Positions 16,878 through 26,071 of a DNA stretch of 34,926 bases are shown one piece after another. A model generated the notes under the pieces. It had not been told where the DNA came from, made no database searches, and was given only the letters and a program-made list of their open reading frames with translations. The stretch is from Treponema sp. (GTDB lineage Bacteria; Spirochaetota; Spirochaetia; Treponematales; Breznakiellaceae). Each line of letters starts with the position of its first letter. The stretch's first letter is position 1. A program made the position numbers and the translations under genes. The stretch lies in the NCBI GenBank assembly GCA_031266175.1, contig JAISBN010000039.1, forward strand, positions 1 to 34,926. The letters run 5' to 3'.

Positions 16878-18068
16878 ATGAACATCCAGGTTTTAGAGGA
16901 ACGCGGGCGGTCCAGGCCGCGGGCAACGGTGATTAAGGTAATCGGAGTCGGCGGGGGCGGATCCAGCGCCGTGAACCGCATGCTTGAATGCGGTCTTGAG
17001 GGTATTACGTTTATTGCCGCCAATACCGACCTTCAGGCGTTAAACGAGAACAGGGCGGAAATCAAGCTTCCCATCGGCTCGGAACTTACATCCGGCCTGG
17101 GCGCCGGAGGCAGGCCGGATGTGGGCGAAAACGCCGCCCTGGAAGACAGGGACATGATTGCCAACACCCTGAAAGGGGCGGATATGGTCTTTGTTACTGC
17201 CGGCATGGGGGGGGGTACCGGTACCGGCGCGGCCCCGGTTATCGCCCAGATAGCCCGGGAATGCGGCGCGTTAACCGTGGGGGTGGTGACCAAACCCTTT
17301 GGCTTTGAGGGATGCTTCAAAATGCGTCTAGCCGAAGAGGGCATTGCCAAGATGCGGAAAGCGGTGGATACCCTTCTTGTCATCCAGAACCAGCAGCTTC
17401 TTTCCCTGGTGGAAAAAAGAACTCCCATTAAAGACGCCTTCCGCAAGGTGGACGATATACTCCGCCAGGGCATTCAGGGGATTTCCGATCTGATCCTGAA
17501 AGTGGGGCTGATTAACATTGATTTTGCGGACGTAAAAAGTACCATGGGCGGGCAGGGAGACGCCCTGATGGGAATAGGCATGGCCTCGGGGGACAACCGC
17601 GCCAGGGAATCGGCCCTCCAGGCGGTGGAAAATCCCCTGCTGGAAGACACTACCATTGTGGGCGCCCGGCGGCTTTTGATCAACGTTTCCGGCGGCGAAA
17701 GCCTGGCCCTTTCGGAGCTGGAGGAAGTGGTGGGGATTATCTCTGAAAAGGCGGATCCCGAGGTTGAAACTATCAGCGGGGCGGTGCAGAACAATGAGCT
17801 GGGGGACAAGCTCCAGGTTACGGTCATTGCCACGGGGTTTCAGCGCAGGACCATCGCCATAGGAGCGGCGTCCCCCGGGGACGATTCCTCCGGGGAGATC
17901 CCGGCCCGGGAACGGGATGTGGTGGGTATTGAGGAATGGAACACCTTTACCAGCCGCAGCGCCCGGAGCAGGCCTGACTACCTTGCCCTCCGCAATTACC
18001 AGCACGAGGATCTGGACGTTCCCACCATTATGCGCTTTCCCCAGGACCCGGAAAAAGAGGAAAAATGA
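16878..18068 (+). CDS. ftsZ: Cell-division tubulin homologue FtsZ
   Basis: The 396-residue GTPase has the N-terminal VIKVIGVGGGGSSAVNRM loop, the tubulin signature GGGTGTG at residues 111-117, the T7-region block LINIDFADVKSTM, and a C-terminal linker that ends in the conserved tail DLDVPTIMRFPQ, which docks FtsA. It polymerises into the Z-ring at mid-cell. The ATG at 16878 is chosen because GGGAGGGG lies just before it; a GTG at 16866 would put the ribosome site inside the gene. The stop overlaps the next gene by 4 nt. Confidence 0.98.
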   Translation: MNIQVLEERGRSRPRATVIKVIGVGGGGSSAVNRMLECGLEGITFIAANTDLQALNENRAEIKLPIGSELTSGLGAGGRPDVGENAALEDRDMIANTLKGADMVFVTAGMGGGTGTGAAPVIAQIARECGALTVGVVTKPFGFEGCFKMRLAEEGIAKMRKAVDTLLVIQNQQLLSLVEKRTPIKDAFRKVDDILRQGIQGISDLILKVGLINIDFADVKSTMGGQGDALMGIGMASGDNRARESALQAVENPLLEDTTIVGARRLLINVSGGESLALSELEEVVGIISEKADPEVETISGAVQNNELGDKLQVTVIATGFQRRTIAIGAASPGDDSSGEIPARERDVVGIEEWNTFTSRSARSRPDYLALRNYQHEDLDVPTIMRFPQDPEKEEK

Positions 18069-18994
18069 AGGAACTGCTTTCCGGTTTCCGTTCCCGGCTT
18101 ATCGCCCTGGAGCGCCGTTCGATCCTGACCGCCGGCGCCTACGAGGGGGAGATCCGCTGTTTCCTTGCCTGGCTGGAGGGTTTCCGCTGTTCCGGAGCTT
18201 CCGGTCCCGCCGCGCCGGAGGGCTTTTTGGAAGAAGCCCTGGCCGCCGCGGATATAACGGTTTTGACGGCCTACCTGGAAGAACGGCGGAAGAGCATCAG
18301 TTCCCGGTCCGCGGCAAAGGCCGTATCGGCCCTGCGGTCCTTTTTCAGGTACCTGATTGACCGGGAGCTGCGGAAGGACAATCCCGCGGTGGTCCTGGAA
18401 ATGCCCCGGCGGAGCTTCCGTCTGCCCGCAGTGCTGTCCCGGCAAAAAGTCGAAACCCTCCTGGAAGCGGCGGACATTACAAAGCCGCTGGGTATACGGA
18501 ACCGGGCGCTCTATGAACTGATCTATTCGGCGGGCCTGCGGGTTTCGGAGGCGGTACGGCTGAATATGAACGACCTCTTCTTTAGCGAAGGGATACTCCG
18601 CCTTAAGGGTAAGGGAGACAGGGAGCGGATGGCGATTTTCGGTGCGGAAGCGGCCCGGTGGCTTAAGCGGTATATTGAAGAAGTCCGGCCTGTGCTGGCG
18701 GGCAGCGCTCATCCTAGGGCCCTGTTTATCAGCCGGCGGGGCAGAAGGCTTTCACGAAAGGGGATGTGGAAGAATTACGCCCTCCTGGCCGTAACGGCGG
18801 GAACCGGTTCCCGCTTGCATACCCTGCGGCACAGCTTTGCCACCGAACTTTTGGCCGGGGGTGCGGATTTAAGACAGGTTCAGGAACTGCTGGGCCACGC
18901 GGATCTTGCCACCACCCAAATCTATACCCATGTGGATGTTTCCCGCCTGCGGGAAAGCCACCGTAAATATCTGCCCAAACTGGGGGTATCATGA
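18065..18994 (+). CDS. xerD: Tyrosine recombinase, XerD-like
   Basis: The 309-residue protein has an N-terminal SAM-like core-binding domain and a full catalytic domain: Arg159 in AGLRVSEA, Lys183 in LKGKGDRER, His252 and Arg255 in HTLRHSF, His278 in LLGHAD, and the nucleophile Tyr287 in TTQIYTHVD. The block LLEAADITKPLGIRNRAL and the tail resemble XerD more than XerC. With XerC it resolves chromosome dimers at dif near the terminus, activated by FtsK at the septum. It overlaps ftsZ by 4 nt and the next gene by ATGA, so it appears to be co-expressed with division genes. The XerD label is inferred from motif resemblance and from the second Xer in the same cluster. Confidence 0.85.
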   Translation: MKELLSGFRSRLIALERRSILTAGAYEGEIRCFLAWLEGFRCSGASGPAAPEGFLEEALAAADITVLTAYLEERRKSISSRSAAKAVSALRSFFRYLIDRELRKDNPAVVLEMPRRSFRLPAVLSRQKVETLLEAADITKPLGIRNRALYELIYSAGLRVSEAVRLNMNDLFFSEGILRLKGKGDRERMAIFGAEAARWLKRYIEEVRPVLAGSAHPRALFISRRGRRLSRKGMWKNYALLAVTAGTGSRLHTLRHSFATELLAGGADLRQVQELLGHADLATTQIYTHVDVSRLRESHRKYLPKLGVS

Positions 18995-19728
18995 TGACCC
19001 GGAAAAAGACGGGAAAATCCGTCGTCGTTCTGATTGTCCTGGCGGCGGCCCTGGCCGCGCTCTTTGTGGGCAGAAAAATAGCGGTCCGCAATTCCCTGGC
19101 TGCCCGGATTGCCGCCCTGAGCCCCCGGGGGGCTCCTCCCCAGACCATCGAGGATCTGCGTAAGGCCATATCCCTCTACGAGGCAAAAATCGAGGGGCAT
19201 GTTAAGGACGCGGCCCAGACCGGGGTATACTGGAAGATCCTGGGTTCCCGGCTTCTGGACAAAAAGCTCCACGGCGAAGCCCTGGAGGCCCTGGAAGAAG
19301 CGGCCCGGTATTATCCGGAGGACGAGACAATTCAGTATCTTATAGGGGTGTCCGCGGGAAACCTGGCCCCCTCGGAGTATTTTTCTCCCGGAGAGCAGGA
19401 AGAACATTACCGGGTTTCCGAGCAGGCGTACCTCCGGGCTATAGCTATTGACGGACGGTACAGCAAGGCCCTTTACGGCCTTTCGGTACTCTACGTGTTT
19501 AATCTGAACCGCCCCGCGGACGCGGTTCCGTATATGGAACTGTTTCTGGACATTAACAAAAACGATACCGACGGAATGTTTGTCCTCGCCGCGGCCTACT
19601 ATCTGACGGAACAGTACCAGGCTTCGGTGGATCTCTACGACCGGATCCTGGGGCTTACCAGGGACGCGCAGGTTAAGGAACAGGCGGAACAGAATAAACA
19701 GCGGGCGATGGATGCGTGGTATGGTTAA
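18991..19728 (+). CDS. Membrane-anchored TPR protein
   Basis: This 245-residue protein has a basic N-terminus, one membrane helix (about 10-26), and then TPR-like helical repeats. Examples are LHGEALEALEEAARYYPED, the Tyr-rich repeat at about 140-170, and DRILGLTRDAQVKEQAEQ near the end. The helical domain would face the periplasm. From memory, Borrelia has a TPR gene at the corresponding place between ftsZ and dprA (smf), so it is probably a conserved spirochaetal gene; its role is unknown. The partner may be a divisome or envelope protein. The start could be either of two successive ATGs (18991 or 18994) behind GGGGG. Confidence 0.8.
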   Translation: MMTRKKTGKSVVVLIVLAAALAALFVGRKIAVRNSLAARIAALSPRGAPPQTIEDLRKAISLYEAKIEGHVKDAAQTGVYWKILGSRLLDKKLHGEALEALEEAARYYPEDETIQYLIGVSAGNLAPSEYFSPGEQEEHYRVSEQAYLRAIAIDGRYSKALYGLSVLYVFNLNRPADAVPYMELFLDINKNDTDGMFVLAAAYYLTEQYQASVDLYDRILGLTRDAQVKEQAEQNKQRAMDAWYG

Positions 19729-19739
19729 TTATGGTTAAT
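19720..19739 (+). repeat. Tandem decamer at the TPR/dprA junction
   Basis: TATGGTTAAT occurs twice in direct succession (19720-19729 and 19730-19739). The first copy contains the stop codon of the TPR gene, and the second fills the space where the dprA ribosome site should be. No purine-rich Shine-Dalgarno sequence precedes the dprA ATG at 19742. Confidence 0.7.
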
Positions 19740-19741
19740 AT

Positions 19742-20575
19742 ATGAACAGCGCCGGCAGGGAAAAATTGTTAGGCATAGTCAGGGTGGAACGGAATACTCC
19801 TCTTTATCCGCCCCTTCTGGGGGAGATCTTCGATCCCCCGGCGGTCCTCTATGTCCGGGGGACCCTGCCCAACCCAGAGCGTCCCGCGGTTGCCCTGGTG
19901 GGCACCCGCTCCCCCAGCTCCGCCGCGTGCCGCGAGGCCCTGCGGCTGGGCAGGGAATTTGCCCGCCGGGGCATTACCGTTGTTTCCGGCCTTGCCCTGG
20001 GAATTGACGCCCTGGCCCACCGGGGCTGCCTGGAAGGGGGCGGCTCCACCGTCGCGGTGCTGGGTTCCTCGGTGGACGAGGTCTACCCCGCGTCAAACCG
20101 GCGCCTGGCCCGGCGTATTCTGGAAAACGGCGGCGCCCTTGTCAGCGAGTACCCCTGCGGGACTAAGCCCCGCAAGTGGTTCTTCCCCCAGCGGAACCGG
20201 ATTATTTCCGGGTTCGCCCGGGGTACGGTGATTGTGGAAGCCCCCGCTTCTTCGGGTGCCCTGTATACCGGGCAGTTTGCCCTGGAACAGGGGCGGGATT
20301 TGTTTGTAGCCTCCTCGGGGGTTTCTTCCCCCCTGGGGGAAGGAACCAGGCGGCTGGCCGCGGACGGCTGCCGGATTATTTCCGCCGCGGAGGAAGTGTT
20401 GATCGAATGGAATATATCCGAAGCGGATCGGGCCGGGCCGCCGGAGTACGGTGCGGATCGTCCCGGCGCGGTTCGGGAAGCGGCTCTTTCCGGACACGGG
20501 GCTGCCCTGTCTGAATACGCTGACGCGGTTCAGGCAGGGCTGGCGGATTCACTGCGGCAGGAATTGGGGCTTTAA
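19742..20575 (+). CDS. dprA: DNA-processing protein DprA (Smf)
   Basis: The 277-residue protein consists mainly of the Rossmann-like DprA core, with ALVGTRSPS, VVSGLALGIDALAHRG, AVLGSSVDEVYPASN, and SEYPCGTKPRKWFFPQRNR. DprA binds single-stranded DNA and loads RecA during natural transformation; in non-competent bacteria its role is unclear. The N-terminal SAM-like domain is short or absent, and after about residue 225 I see no clear winged-helix domain, only a Gly/Ala-rich tail, so this is a compact form. Expression may depend on reinitiation from the TPR gene, since there is no good ribosome site. Confidence 0.93.
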   Translation: MNSAGREKLLGIVRVERNTPLYPPLLGEIFDPPAVLYVRGTLPNPERPAVALVGTRSPSSAACREALRLGREFARRGITVVSGLALGIDALAHRGCLEGGGSTVAVLGSSVDEVYPASNRRLARRILENGGALVSEYPCGTKPRKWFFPQRNRIISGFARGTVIVEAPASSGALYTGQFALEQGRDLFVASSGVSSPLGEGTRRLAADGCRIISAAEEVLIEWNISEADRAGPPEYGADRPGAVREAALSGHGAALSEYADAVQAGLADSLRQELGL

Positions 20576-20586
20576 CGCAAGGGGTA

Positions 20587-22887
20587 ATGATGGAAACAGC
20601 AAAGAAGCCGCTGGAAGAACCGGTGGAAGAAAAGAAAGAGACCCTCACGAAAACCGCCGCCGGCGGCCGTAAAAGGACCGCCAAAAAAGCCGTCGAAAAA
20701 ACCCGGAAAATTCTCGTCATCGTCGAATCTCCCGCCAAGGCCAAAACCATTGAAAAATACCTGGGGCCCGCCTACAGCGTCAAGGCTTCCATGGGGCATC
20801 TTATCGATCTTCCAAAATCCCGGACCGCCATTGACGTGGATCATGAATTTGAGCCCGAGTACATTACCGTCCGGGGCAGGGCCAAGCTTTTGAAGGGACT
20901 CCAGGGGGACGCGAAAAAATCGGACGAAGTTCTCCTGGCCAGTGATAATGACCGGGAGGGGGAAGCCATTGCCTGGCACCTGCGAAACGCGATCAGCGCC
21001 AAGACAAGCAAGGTTCCCATCAAGCGGATCACCTTTAACGAGATTACTCCCCAGGCCATTAAGGACGCGGTGAATAATCCGGCGGATATTGACGAGGCCA
21101 AGGTCAACGCCCAAAAGGCCCGGCGGGTTTTGGATCGCCTGGTGGGGTACAACCTTTCGCCCCTGCTCTGGAAAAAGGTCAAGAACGGCCTTTCCGCGGG
21201 AAGGGTCCAGTCGGTGGCCTTAAGGCTTATCTGTGAACGGGAAAAGGAAGCGGAATCCTTTATCCCCGAAGAATACTGGACCCTGGAGGCGGACTTTAAA
21301 GCCGGCAGCCGCCTGTCGGTCTTTACCGCCCAGCTGGTATCCTGGCAGGGTAAAAAGCCGGAACTTCCCTGTGAGGAAGAGGTAAACAAACTTGTGGCCG
21401 CCGTCTCGAAGTCCGAATGTTCCGTGGCGGATATCCGGGAAACGGAAAAAACCGTCAGGCCCCGGCCTCCCTTTACCACCTCCCAGCTGCAGCAGACCGC
21501 CGCGAACCGCCTGGGCTATACCAGCAAAAAAACCATGCAGGTTGCCCAGCAGCTCTACGAAGGGGTCAATATAGGCGAAGGCCGGGTGGGGCTTATCACC
21601 TATATGCGGACCGATTCGGTCCGGATTTCCCGGCTTGCCCTCGACGAAGTCCGGGAATGGATCGGTGATAATTATCCGGATGATTTACCGCCGGAAGCGG
21701 TGGAATATTCGGTGGGAAAGAAAGCCCAGGACGCCCATGAGGCAATCCGGCCCACCTATGTGTCCTATACGCCCGATTCGATCAAGGATTCCCTTTCCAG
21801 GGATCAGCTGCGGCTCTACACAATCATCTGGGAACGCTTTGTGGCCTGCCAGATGAAAAACGCCAGGACCAAAACGGTGAGCATTGATATTGCCGCGGCC
21901 GTTCCCCGGGAAGCCGGGGGAGGGGAGGGGATCTTCCGGGTTTCGGGAACCAGGATAACCGAACGGGGCTTTTACCAGGTGATAAAACTCCTGGCTTCCA
22001 AGGAAGAGAAGGGGAGCCCCGTGCCCGCGGTAAAAAAGGGGGAAAAGCTCAGGGCGGAAAAATTTTATCCCGAACAGCACTTTACCCAGGGCCCTCCCCG
22101 GTATACCGACGCCTCCATCGTCAAGATCCTGGAAGAAAAGGGTATAGGCCGGCCCTCCACCTATGCTCCCATCATTTCTGTTTTGCTGGACCGGTACTAC
22201 GTTACCCGGTCCAACAAACAGCTGGTTCCCACCCTGCTGGGCAGGATGATCAGCGATATGCTCAGCGAATACTTTCCCCATGTGGTGGACGCCGCCTTTA
22301 CCGCGTCCATGGAAACCAAGCTGGACGAGGTGGAAGAAAACCGGATCCGCTGGCCCGACATGATCAGGGAATTCTGGGATCCCTTCAAGGACCGGGTAGA
22401 CGAAGTGGGCAAGACCCTGGAATCCTACAAGGGAACCCTGGACGAACCCACCGACTACGTGTGCGAAAAATGCGGCAAGCCCATGGTGAAAAAGCTGGGG
22501 CGCTTCGGTTTTTTCCTGGCCTGCTCCGGTTTTCCCGACTGTAAAAACACCCGGTCCATACCCCTGGCGGTGTGCCCCAAATGCGGGGGCGATGTCGTGG
22601 CCCGCAAGACCAGGGGAAGGGGCAAGGAATTTTACGGCTGTGCCAATTATCCCGAATGTGATTTTATCAGCCACTACAAGCCCCTCAACCAGAATTGTCC
22701 CAAATGCGGCCGGTTCCTGGTGGAAAAATACGACAAACGGAACGGGAGCCACAAGGCCTGCATTAACCCGGACTGTGATTACCTCCACAGCGCCGAGGAG
22801 GACGAAGAAACGCCCGCCGCCGCGGAAAGCGCCGCCATGGAAAGCGCCGGCGCGTCCGCCGGGGAAAAGGAAGGATCCCGTGGTTAG
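20587..22887 (+). CDS. topA: DNA topoisomerase I
   Basis: This 766-residue type IA topoisomerase relaxes negative supercoils. A Lys-rich N-terminal extension of about 40 residues precedes the Toprim domain (ILVIVESPAKAKTIEKYLG, with DNDREGE acidic residues). The active-site Tyr339 is in TYMRTDSVRIS, followed by HEAIRPTYV. The C-terminus has three four-cysteine zinc ribbons (CEKCGKPM..., CPKCGGDV..., CPKCGRFL...). The start is one of two successive ATGs behind AAGGGG. Its last codons overlap the GTG start of xerC by 8 nt. The last 20 residues are a low-complexity Ala/Gly/Glu tail. Confidence 0.98.
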   Translation: MMETAKKPLEEPVEEKKETLTKTAAGGRKRTAKKAVEKTRKILVIVESPAKAKTIEKYLGPAYSVKASMGHLIDLPKSRTAIDVDHEFEPEYITVRGRAKLLKGLQGDAKKSDEVLLASDNDREGEAIAWHLRNAISAKTSKVPIKRITFNEITPQAIKDAVNNPADIDEAKVNAQKARRVLDRLVGYNLSPLLWKKVKNGLSAGRVQSVALRLICEREKEAESFIPEEYWTLEADFKAGSRLSVFTAQLVSWQGKKPELPCEEEVNKLVAAVSKSECSVADIRETEKTVRPRPPFTTSQLQQTAANRLGYTSKKTMQVAQQLYEGVNIGEGRVGLITYMRTDSVRISRLALDEVREWIGDNYPDDLPPEAVEYSVGKKAQDAHEAIRPTYVSYTPDSIKDSLSRDQLRLYTIIWERFVACQMKNARTKTVSIDIAAAVPREAGGGEGIFRVSGTRITERGFYQVIKLLASKEEKGSPVPAVKKGEKLRAEKFYPEQHFTQGPPRYTDASIVKILEEKGIGRPSTYAPIISVLLDRYYVTRSNKQLVPTLLGRMISDMLSEYFPHVVDAAFTASMETKLDEVEENRIRWPDMIREFWDPFKDRVDEVGKTLESYKGTLDEPTDYVCEKCGKPMVKKLGRFGFFLACSGFPDCKNTRSIPLAVCPKCGGDVVARKTRGRGKEFYGCANYPECDFISHYKPLNQNCPKCGRFLVEKYDKRNGSHKACINPDCDYLHSAEEDEETPAAAESAAMESAGASAGEKEGSRG

Positions 22888-22927
22888 GCGGAACTGTCCC
22901 GTCCCGGGAGCCGGCGCGTCCGCCGGG
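22846..22927 (+). repeat. Pair of identical 18-bp direct repeats at the topA/xerC junction
   Basis: The 18-mer GCCGGCGCGTCCGCCGGG occurs at 22846-22863 (end of topA) and again at 22910-22927 (start of xerC). Because the two genes are in different frames and the copies are 64 bp apart, both copies are read as AGASAG. The flanks are unrelated. Confidence 0.75.
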
Positions 22928-23884
22928 AACGGCGCTCCGGCCGTTCCGGACGGCGTAAGCGGCAAAACTTTGGACGCCGTGAACGGCGCGGCCGTACAGC
23001 GGTATCTCGGCTACCTTAAGGCCGTGCGGGGCGTTTCCGGGCGGACCCTGGCATCCTACGGAACGGATCTGGCCCGGTTTGCCGCGTACTGCGGCAACCG
23101 GGACATTACGGCGGAACACGCGGACGGCCGGGCGGTGGAGCATTTTATCGCCGATCTGAGCGCCGAGGGGATTTCTTCGGTCAGCGTTAACCGCGCCCTT
23201 TCTTCGATCCGGGGATTTTACCGCTGGCTTATCCGCACGGGAAAGCGGACGGACGATCCCGCGGCGGCTATCAGGAACCTGAAAACCCCCAAAACGCTTC
23301 CCGCGTTTTTGTGGGAGGGGGAGATGGCGGCCTTTGCGGAACTGCCCGGAAAGGAAGGGATTTTATGGGCCCCCCGGGACAAAGCCCTGATTCTGGCCAT
23401 GTATTCGGCGGGCCTGCGAATTTCGGAACTGGTGTCCCTGTCGGTCCGGGACCTGGAAGCGGACTGCCTGTCCGCCAAAGTGCTGGGCAAGGGCGGCAGG
23501 GAACGGTACGTGTTTTTTTCGGATGAAGCGGCCGGGGCCCTGAAGGAATACCTGCCGGCCAGGAGCGGGCGGATAAAGGCGGAAGCCTCTACGGAGAGAC
23601 TCTTTATCAACCGCCGGGGGGGGCCGATTTCGGTCCCCGGAGTCCGGTGGATTATCGCCCGTTACGGAGACCGGTCGGGGCTGGGGAAGCATATCCATCC
23701 CCATGCCCTGCGCCACAGTTTTGCCACCCACCTGGTCAATTCGGGCTGCGACGTCCGGCTGGTCCAGGAAATGCTGGGGCACGCCAGCATTTCCACCACC
23801 CAGCGCTATACCCACGTGGATATGGAACGGCTGCGGCAGGTTTACATGAAAGCCCACCCCCATGCCGGGGCGGTCCGTAAATGA
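22880..23884 (+). CDS. xerC: Tyrosine recombinase XerC (CodV-like)
   Basis: This 334-residue recombinase has a core-binding domain (YLKAVRGVSGRTLASYGTDL) and the full catalytic set: Arg180 in AGLRISEL, Lys204 in LGKGGRER, His275 and Arg278 in HALRHSF, His301 in LGHAS, and nucleophile Tyr310 in TTQRYTHVD. The C-terminal block resembles XerC/CodV, and the position topA-xer-hslV-hslU-flgB copies B. subtilis topA-trmFO-codV-codW-codX-codY-flgB. It acts with XerD on dif. The start is GTG 22880 behind AAGGAAGGA. Longer in-frame readings run through topA and have no family match. The first 35 residues are an unusual Gly/Ala/Pro-rich extension. Confidence 0.9.
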   Translation: MVRRNCPVPGAGASAGNGAPAVPDGVSGKTLDAVNGAAVQRYLGYLKAVRGVSGRTLASYGTDLARFAAYCGNRDITAEHADGRAVEHFIADLSAEGISSVSVNRALSSIRGFYRWLIRTGKRTDDPAAAIRNLKTPKTLPAFLWEGEMAAFAELPGKEGILWAPRDKALILAMYSAGLRISELVSLSVRDLEADCLSAKVLGKGGRERYVFFSDEAAGALKEYLPARSGRIKAEASTERLFINRRGGPISVPGVRWIIARYGDRSGLGKHIHPHALRHSFATHLVNSGCDVRLVQEMLGHASISTTQRYTHVDMERLRQVYMKAHPHAGAVRK

Positions 23885-23905
23885 GCGAGTCACGGGAGTA
23901 AAATT

Positions 23906-24454
23906 ATGAGGGAAGTGAAGATCCTGTCCACCACCGTCCTGGCGGTACGGCGAAACGGAAATGTGGCAATGGCCGGCGACGGCCAGGTAACCTTAGGCGA
24001 AACGGTGGTAAAGAACAACGCCCGCAAGGTCCGCCGGCTCTGGGACGGCAAAGTCCTCTGCGGGTTTGCGGGGGCCACCGCCGACGCCTTTACGCTCTTT
24101 GACCGCTTTGAAAGCAAGCTGAAGGAATATTCCGGGGACCTGGCCCGGTCGGCGGTGGAGCTGGCCAAGGACTGGCGGACCGACAGGGCCCTGCGCCGGC
24201 TGGAAGCGATGCTTCTGACCGCGGATTTAAGCAAGACCCTGCTTGTTTCCGGCACCGGCGACGTGATAGAACCCGCGGGGGATGTGCTGGCTATCGGGTC
24301 CGGGGGAAACTACGCCTATGCCGCGGCCCTGGCCTACTTAAACGGCAGCGATCTTGATGCGGCGGAGATAGCAAAACGGAGCCTTGAAATTGCGGGGGAC
24401 ATCTGCATTTATACCAATAATGTGATCACACTGGAAGAATTAAAGGGAGCATGA
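23906..24454 (+). CDS. hslV: ATP-dependent protease subunit HslV (ClpQ)
   Basis: This 182-residue threonine protease is proteasome-like, with [22 protein letters not shown] near the start and the blocks [13 protein letters not shown] and IGSGGNYA. In the family the first Thr after the removed Met is the nucleophile. Here Thr9-Thr10 follow an eight-residue leader, so either a short propeptide must be cleaved or the true start is later; B. subtilis ClpQ also has a short N-terminal extension. The ATG at 23906 has GGGAG upstream. It forms a double hexameric chamber with the HslU ATPase, whose gene overlaps by 4 nt. Confidence 0.95.
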   Translation: MREVKILSTTVLAVRRNGNVAMAGDGQVTLGETVVKNNARKVRRLWDGKVLCGFAGATADAFTLFDRFESKLKEYSGDLARSAVELAKDWRTDRALRRLEAMLLTADLSKTLLVSGTGDVIEPAGDVLAIGSGGNYAYAAALAYLNGSDLDAAEIAKRSLEIAGDICIYTNNVITLEELKGA

Positions 24455-26025
24455 CCATGAATAGTGCGGGTAAAAATCTGGACCGCCTGACCCCAAAGGA
24501 AATTGTGGCGGAACTGGATAAATATATTGTGGGCCAGAAGAAGGCCAAACGGGCGGTGGCGGTGGCCCTGAGGAACCGGATCCGGCGGATCAAACTGGAC
24601 CCGGAAATGAGGGAAGACATCGCCCCCAAAAACATCCTCATGATAGGGCCTACGGGGGTGGGGAAAACCGAAATCGCCCGGCGGCTGGCCAAACTCGCGG
24701 GCTCTCCCTTTATCAAGGTGGAGGCCACCAAGTATACCGAAGTGGGCTATGTGGGCCGGGATGTGGAATCCATGATCCGGGACCTGATGTCCGCGGGAAT
24801 CCAGATGGTCAAGAGCGAAATGCAGCAGTCGGTGAACGCCGAGGCGGAACGGCGGGCGGAAGAGGCGCTGCTGGATCTCCTGGTACCCCGGCCGGCGAAG
24901 AAAAAAGACAAAGGTTCCGCTTTTAGCGGGGACAAGGGTTCCAAAACTCCGCCGGGGCCGGTGATCCGGCCGGTGGGCGCGTTTTCCTTTAACGGCGACA
25001 ACGGCCAGGGGATTATGGGCACCGCCATCCAGGTGGGCATACCCCTGGTCCGGAAATCCGGCGCGGAAGGGCCGCCGGACGGCGGGACTGAACCGAAATC
25101 TTCCGCCGAAACGGCGGTTCCCGGAGAGCCGGAAAAGCCGGTGGATCATACCAGGGAAAAATTCCGGACATGGCTGCGGGAAGGCAAATTGGAGGACGGA
25201 ACCGTGGAACTTGACGTAAGCCAGACTCCCCAGTTTCCCGTCTTCGAAATGACCGGCGGCGGCATGGAAGACATTATGTCCAGCATTTCCGGGGGCCTGG
25301 CGGGAATGATGGACAACAATAAAAAGAAAAGGGTGGTAACCGTCAAACGGGCCAGGGAAATCCTGATTGCCGAAGAAGCGGAAAAGCTTATCGACCGGGA
25401 CCGGGTCAGCGACGAAGCCCGGAAACGGGTGGAAGAAACGGGGATCGTGTTTATCGACGAAATCGACAAGATCGCCGTCCGGGGAGACCGGGGCGGCGGT
25501 CCCGACGTATCCCGGGAAGGGGTACAGCGGGACATCCTTCCCATTGTGGAGGGGGCCACGGTCAGTACCAAGTGGGGGACGGTGGATACCAGCCACATCC
25601 TCTTTATCGCCGCGGGAGCCTTTAACGTGAGCAAGCCTTCGGACCTGATCCCCGAACTCCAGGGCCGCTTTCCCCTGCGGGTGGAATTGGATTCCCTGGG
25701 AAAGGAAGAATTTTTACGGATCCTGACGGAACCGAAAAACGCCCTGACCCGGCAGTACCGGGATTTGCTTGCCACGGAAAACGTGGAAATCGATTTTACC
25801 GGGGAAGCCGTACAGCGTCTGGCGGCCCTGGCGGCGGAGGTAAACGCCAGGCTGGAAAATATCGGTGCCCGGCGGCTCCATACGATCATGGAAGCCCTGC
25901 TGGAAGAACTGTCATTTGACGCGCCGGACATAGCCCCCGCGAAGGTGCGCATTACCGGGGACTATGTCGACGAAAAGCTTGCCGATTTGGCCATGGATCA
26001 GGATCTGGGCCGCTATATCCTGTAA
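24451..26025 (+). CDS. hslU: ATP-dependent protease ATPase subunit HslU with enlarged I-domain
   Basis: This AAA+ unfoldase has the Walker A motif GPTGVGKTE (Lys72), the pore loop area [14 protein letters not shown], the Walker B motif VFIDEIDKI, the sensor block GRFPLRVEL, and the C-terminal [10 protein letters not shown] that inserts into HslV. At 524 residues it is about 80 longer than E. coli HslU. The extra length lies in the I-domain at about residues 150-230, a Gly/Pro/Ser/Lys-rich low-complexity insert before the conserved [18 protein letters not shown]. The start may be ATG 24451 or 24457. It overlaps hslV by ATGA. Confidence 0.96.
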   Translation: MTMNSAGKNLDRLTPKEIVAELDKYIVGQKKAKRAVAVALRNRIRRIKLDPEMREDIAPKNILMIGPTGVGKTEIARRLAKLAGSPFIKVEATKYTEVGYVGRDVESMIRDLMSAGIQMVKSEMQQSVNAEAERRAEEALLDLLVPRPAKKKDKGSAFSGDKGSKTPPGPVIRPVGAFSFNGDNGQGIMGTAIQVGIPLVRKSGAEGPPDGGTEPKSSAETAVPGEPEKPVDHTREKFRTWLREGKLEDGTVELDVSQTPQFPVFEMTGGGMEDIMSSISGGLAGMMDNNKKKRVVTVKRAREILIAEEAEKLIDRDRVSDEARKRVEETGIVFIDEIDKIAVRGDRGGGPDVSREGVQRDILPIVEGATVSTKWGTVDTSHILFIAAGAFNVSKPSDLIPELQGRFPLRVELDSLGKEEFLRILTEPKNALTRQYRDLLATENVEIDFTGEAVQRLAALAAEVNARLENIGARRLHTIMEALLEELSFDAPDIAPAKVRITGDYVDEKLADLAMDQDLGRYIL

Positions 26026-26071
26026 AGCTGAAACAGGAAAAGGCCGATGATAACAAGAGAGGTGGGACGGG

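Noticed and set aside
22592-22879. 96-codon upstream extension of xerC inside topA
   Set aside because: The sequence is the shifted frame of the TopA zinc-ribbon region; GTG 22880 has a ribosome site and gives a normal Xer length.
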